Part shown: positions 60,654 through 64,000 of the stretch, piece after piece
Layout: each line of letters opens with the position of its first letter
Numbering within the stretch: the stretch's first letter is position 1
From: Luteimonas aquatica
GTDB taxonomy: Bacteria; Pseudomonadota; Gammaproteobacteria; Xanthomonadales; Xanthomonadaceae
Length of the DNA: 64,000 nucleotides
Direction of reading: 5' to 3'
NCBI RefSeq assembly: GCF_022662575.1
Contig: NZ_JALBFU010000001.1
Coordinates: 1,119,810 to 1,183,809 of the forward strand
The notes under the pieces: model-generated
Databases searched by the model: none
What the model was told of the DNA's origin: nothing
Seen by the model: the letters and a program-made list of their open reading frames with translations, nothing else
Position numbers and translations under genes: made by a program

Positions 60654-61904
60654 ATGCACGCCACCGCACTCAACCTGCGCGACAACGGTTCCGAACGCGC
60701 GCCGCCGCGCCCAGGCGCGGATCCCGCCGCCGCGACGCGAACCGACTGGATCGCCGTCGGCGCGGTCTTCGCCGCCGGCCTGGTGGCGGCCCTGCAGGTG
60801 GGCAAGACCGCGATCGCGCTGCCCGCGCTCAGCACCGACCTCGGCCTGGACCTGCGCGAAGGCGGCTGGGTGATGGCGATCTTCGGCATGCTGGGCGTGG
60901 TCGCCAGCGTGCCCGCCGGCGCGCTGGTCTCGCGCCTGGGCGACCGGACGCTGCAGGTGTCCGGCCTGCTGGCGATGGCGCTGGGCAGCCTGCTGGGCGC
61001 GTTCGCCGGTTCGCTGGCGGCGCTGCTGGCCACGCGCGTGCTCGAGGGCGCCGGCTTCCTGCTGTTCGCGGTGGCCGGCGCGAGCGTGCTGCAGCGCCTG
61101 TCGCGGCCCGCCGATCGCAACCTGGTGTTCTCGATCTGGAGTTGCTACATGCCCGCCGGCATGGCGCTCGCGCTGGCGTTCGGTGCCGCGTTGCAGGGCT
61201 GGCGCGGCTTCTGGATGATCAACGCGGGGCTGTGCGCGCTCGCCGCCGTGCTGCTGGCCTTCGGCGTGCGCGCGCCGAAGGCCGCGGCGGCGGCGCCGTG
61301 GCGCGCGATCGCCGGCGACGCCCTCGCGGTGTCCACCGCGCGCGGACCGCTGCTGCTGGCGCTGGTCTTCGCGCTGTACGCGCTGCAGTTCTACGCGATG
61401 CTGAGCTTCCTGCCGACGCTGCTGATGGAACGCATGCAGGCCTCCACGGCCACGGCGGGACTGCTGAGCGCGGTGGCCGTGGGATCGAACGTGATCGGCA
61501 ACCTCGCCAGCGGCCGGCTGCTGCGCCTGGGCGCGCCACGCTGGACGCTGATCGCCGCCGCCAGCGCGACCATGGGCGCGTGCGGCGTCGGCGTGTTCGC
61601 CTCGGATCTGCCGCTGGGCGCGCTGTTCGCCCTGTGCGTGCTGTTCTCGACCGCCGGCGGCCTGCTGCCGGCCAGCGTCATCGGCGGCGCCGCGCGCCTG
61701 CTGTCCAGTCCGGCGCTGGTGGCCATTGCGGTCGGCCTGCTGATGCAGGGCAGTTACCTCGGGCAGGTCATCGGCCCTTCGCTGATTGGCAGCGTGGTGC
61801 AGAGCGCGGGATGGCCGGCCGCCGCCATCCCGACGGCGATCGCCGCGGGCCTGGCCATCGTGCTCGCCTTCGGCCTGCGCCGCGCCTTCGCCGACGAACG
61901 CTGA
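60654..61904 (+). CDS. MFS transporter, probably SoxR-regulated
   Basis: 416 residues from the ATG at 60654. Twelve predicted spans; motif A-like GALVSRLGDR follows the second span. WIAVGAVFAAGLVAALQVG opens the first. An earlier in-frame ATG at 60624 would add ten residues but lies inside the promoter -10, so the downstream ATG is preferred. SoxR-controlled MFS pumps export redox-active compounds in Pseudomonas and Streptomyces; a similar role here is inference. soxR is not in the window. Confidence 0.85.
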   Translation: MHATALNLRDNGSERAPPRPGADPAAATRTDWIAVGAVFAAGLVAALQVGKTAIALPALSTDLGLDLREGGWVMAIFGMLGVVASVPAGALVSRLGDRTLQVSGLLAMALGSLLGAFAGSLAALLATRVLEGAGFLLFAVAGASVLQRLSRPADRNLVFSIWSCYMPAGMALALAFGAALQGWRGFWMINAGLCALAAVLLAFGVRAPKAAAAAPWRAIAGDALAVSTARGPLLLALVFALYALQFYAMLSFLPTLLMERMQASTATAGLLSAVAVGSNVIGNLASGRLLRLGAPRWTLIAAASATMGACGVGVFASDLPLGALFALCVLFSTAGGLLPASVIGGAARLLSSPALVAIAVGLLMQGSYLGQVIGPSLIGSVVQSAGWPAAAIPTAIAAGLAIVLAFGLRRAFADER

Positions 61905-61947
61905 CGGCCGCACCGCGCGGGGTGGCGCGGCAAGGTATCGTGTCGCG

Positions 61948-62541
61948 ATGAACAAACGCTACGACCGCCATTACTTCGACCGCTGGTACCGCAAGGGCGG
62001 CATCGGCGGCAGGCAACGCCTGGCGCGCAAGGTCGCGCTGGCGGTGGCCACCGCCGAGTACCACCTGGAACGTCCGTTGCGCAGCGTGCTCGACGTCGGC
62101 TGCGGCGAGGGCGCCTGGCGCGCGCCGCTGCTGGCGCTGCGCCCGAAGGCGCGCTATCTCGGCTTCGACAGCAGCGAATACGCGATCGCCCGCTACGGGC
62201 ATCGCCGCAACCTGCGCTTCGCGCGCTTCGGCGACTTCGCGCAGTTGCGTCCCTGCGCCCCGGTCGACCTGCTGGTGTGCAGCGACGTGATGCACTATCT
62301 CGACGCGCGCGAGCTCGCGCGCGGCCTGCCCGGCCTGGCCGACCTGTGCGGCGGGGTGGCCTTCCTGGAAACCTTCGCCCGCGAGGACGAGACCGAGGGC
62401 GACGAACACGACTACCGCGCCCGTCCGGGCAGCTTCTACCGCCGCCGCTTCGAAGCGCTCGGCTTCCGTGCGCTCGGCTCGCACTGCTGGCTCTCGCCCG
62501 TCCTGGCCGGGCAGGCCATGGCGCTCGAACTGCCAACCTGA
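61948..62541 (+). CDS. SAM-dependent methyltransferase
   Basis: 197 residues from the ATG at 61948. RSVLDVGCGEGAWRAPLLA is the SAM-binding motif I; YLGFDSSEYAI is motif II; DLLVCSDVMHYLDARELARG completes the class I fold. The substrate is unknown. It sits 43 bp after the MFS gene on the same strand and could share its transcript, which would tie it to redox stress; this is speculative. Confidence 0.88.
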   Translation: MNKRYDRHYFDRWYRKGGIGGRQRLARKVALAVATAEYHLERPLRSVLDVGCGEGAWRAPLLALRPKARYLGFDSSEYAIARYGHRRNLRFARFGDFAQLRPCAPVDLLVCSDVMHYLDARELARGLPGLADLCGGVAFLETFAREDETEGDEHDYRARPGSFYRRRFEALGFRALGSHCWLSPVLAGQAMALELPT

Positions 62542-62616
62542 ATGCGGGACACCCCGGCGGCGACACCGCCGCCCCGATCCGCTATGCTGCGCCGCAGCAT
62601 CCCCGCGACGACTCCC

Positions 62617-63927
62617 ATGCTCTATCAACTGCACGAACTCGGCCGCGCCTGGATGGCCCCGCTCACCTATTGGGCCGAGGCCAACGCGCGCGTGTTCTCC
62701 GCGCCCGACAGCTGGCTGTCCGCGCTGCCCGGCGCCTCGCGCGTGGCCGCCGGCAACGAGCTGCTGTACCGCCTGGGCAAGGACTACGAGAAGCCCGAGT
62801 TCGGCATCCACGCCGTCAAGGTCGACGAGTTCGACGTGCCGGTGATGGAGAAGGTGGCGCTGGAGAAACCCTTCTGCCGCCTGCTGCGCTTCAAGCGCTA
62901 CACCGACGACGTGTCCAACATCAAGGACATGAAGAACGACCCGACCGTGCTCGTGGTGGCGCCGCTGTCCGGCCACCACGCCACCCTGCTGCGCGACACC
63001 GTGCGCACGCTGCTGCCGCAGCACAAGGTCTACGTCACCGACTGGATCGACGCGCGCATGGTGCCCAAGGAACACGGCACCTTCTCGCTCGACGACTACG
63101 TCGCCTACATCGAGGAATTCATCCGCTTCATCGGCACCGACGACCTGCACGTGATGAGCGTGTGCCAGCCGACCGTGCCGGTGCTGGCGGCGGTGTCGCT
63201 GATGGCCGCGCGCGGCGAGCCGACGCCGAAGTCGCTGGTGATGATGGGCGGCCCGATCGATCCGCGCGAGAACCCCACCGCGGTCAACAATCTCGCCACC
63301 GAGAAGCCGCTGTGGTGGTTCGAGACCAACGTCATCCACACCGTGCCGTCGAACTATCCCGGCCGCGGCCGCCGCGTCTATCCCGGCTTCCTGCAGCACG
63401 CCGGCTTCATGGCGATGAATCCCGAGCGCCACTTCCAGTCGCACTGGGATTTCTACCAGGACCTGGTCAAGGGCGATCTCGAGGACGCCGCCTCGCACCG
63501 CCGCTTCTACGACGAGTACAACGCCGTGCTCGACATGCCGGCGCGCTACTACCTCGACACCATCCGCACCGTATTCCAGGACTTCCGCCTGCCGCGCGGC
63601 AGCTGGGACGTCAACGGCGAGCGCGTCAAGCCGGCCGCGATCCGCGGCACCGCGCTGATGACCATCGAAGGCGAACTGGACGACATTTCCGGCCAGGGCC
63701 AGACCCGCGCCGCGCACAAGCTGTGCACCGGCATCGCCGACCGCGACCGCCTGCATCTCACCGTCGAGGGCGCCGGCCATTACGGCATCTTCAGCGGCCG
63801 GCGCTGGCGCGAGCAGGTCTACCCGCAGGTGCGCGACTTCATCGCCGCGCATTCGGCCCGTCCCGCCGCGCGCGCGTCCGACGACGGCAAGGTGACGCCG
63901 ATCGGCAAGCGCAGGTCGGCGCGCTAG
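62617..63927 (+). CDS. phaZ: Intracellular polyhydroxybutyrate depolymerase
   Basis: 436 residues from the ATG at 62617. MSVCQPTVPVLAAV contains the nucleophilic Cys183, the same position as in Cupriavidus PhaZ1, in a Cys variant of the lipase box. VVAPLSGHHATLLRDTVR, KVYVTDWIDARMVP, LMTIEGELDDISGQGQT (Asp) and VEGAGHYGIFSG (His) complete the triad. It frees 3-hydroxybutyrate oligomers from storage granules, feeding the dehydrogenase at 56148. Earlier ATGs (62542, 62584) are less likely. Confidence 0.95.
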   Translation: MLYQLHELGRAWMAPLTYWAEANARVFSAPDSWLSALPGASRVAAGNELLYRLGKDYEKPEFGIHAVKVDEFDVPVMEKVALEKPFCRLLRFKRYTDDVSNIKDMKNDPTVLVVAPLSGHHATLLRDTVRTLLPQHKVYVTDWIDARMVPKEHGTFSLDDYVAYIEEFIRFIGTDDLHVMSVCQPTVPVLAAVSLMAARGEPTPKSLVMMGGPIDPRENPTAVNNLATEKPLWWFETNVIHTVPSNYPGRGRRVYPGFLQHAGFMAMNPERHFQSHWDFYQDLVKGDLEDAASHRRFYDEYNAVLDMPARYYLDTIRTVFQDFRLPRGSWDVNGERVKPAAIRGTALMTIEGELDDISGQGQTRAAHKLCTGIADRDRLHLTVEGAGHYGIFSGRRWREQVYPQVRDFIAAHSARPAARASDDGKVTPIGKRRSAR

Positions 63928-64000
63928 GGCGCCGCGGCGGCCTCCGCCGTCTTCGCCGCTCCCGCGCGCGCCAGCGGCAGCACGTCGCGCACCAGGTGCA
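63924..64000 (-). CDS. Possible C-terminus of a convergent gene (cut by window)
   Basis: On the minus strand an open frame runs from the window edge to TAG at 63926-63924, overlapping the phaZ stop. It reads HLVRDVLPLARAGAAKTAEA and a short Ala-rich end. Only 25 codons are visible, so this is a tentative call. Confidence 0.35.
   Translation of the reverse strand, partial: HLVRDVLPLARAGAAKTAEAAAAP

Overview
The window is about 64 kb of high-GC gammaproteobacterial chromosome. The housekeeping order purA / hflC-hflK-hflX-hfq-miaA / folP-ftsH-rlmE-yhbY / nlpD-yqaA-pcm-surE / truD-ispF-ispD-ftsB-eno-kdsA-pyrG is typical of Lysobacterales (Xanthomonadaceae). Several accessory genes (secreted M4 proteases, an ECF-sigma/kinase pair, a B3-type metallo-beta-lactamase, PHB mobilisation genes) suggest a Lysobacter- or Luteimonas-like organism. 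The genus is inferred. No rRNA, tRNA, CRISPR array, transposase or integrase was seen.

Layout. 1-12.3 kb: hotdog thioesterase (cut by the window edge), purA, the hfq-hflX-hflK-hflC-DUF2065 operon, miaA, a secreted unknown, then rlmE-ftsH and a glycine-zipper gene coupled to folP, with yhbY divergent. 12.3-17.3 kb: small envelope genes and the surE-pcm-yqaA-nlpD operon. 17.4-19.3 kb: a plus-strand island with a LuxR-type regulator, a lux-box-like dyad and an Smr-domain gene. 19.3-26.0 kb: the pyrG-to-truD operon on the minus strand; its enolase carries an in-frame insertion containing a palindromic repeat. 26-33.5 kb: two small exported proteins, a 776-residue LysM protein without a Sec signal, and a sigma-factor/Ser-Thr-kinase pair. 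33.9-43 kb: parE, DUF1697, EamA transporter, an N-formylglutamate amidohydrolase / S9 peptidase pair, and a glutathione reductase / FAD amino-acid dehydrogenase pair. 43-47 kb: two tandem M4 metalloproteases with matching promoters. 47-54 kb: slyD, two NlpC/P60 hydrolases, a small exported protein, thioesterase, metallo-beta-lactamase, Nudix hydrolase and a dicarboxylate symporter. 54-64 kb: alkaline phosphatase, 3-hydroxybutyrate dehydrogenase plus patatin, secretory lipase, HemJ/CopD-like protein, an MFS exporter behind a near-perfect SoxR box, a methyltransferase and intracellular PHB depolymerase.

How the genes fit together. Minus-strand operons are tightly packed, with many 1-4 nt start/stop overlaps (hflK/hflC, glycine-zipper/folP, surE/pcm, yqaA/nlpD, ftsB/ispD, sigma/kinase, dehydrogenase/reductase, amidohydrolase/S9). 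3-hydroxybutyrate dehydrogenase and PhaZ would act in sequence in polyhydroxybutyrate mobilisation; the synthase genes are not in the window. The most unusual observations are the SoxR-box promoter overlapping an upstream ATG of the MFS gene, the dyad beside the orphan luxR, the repeat inside eno, and the signal-less LysM protein near the sigma/kinase pair.
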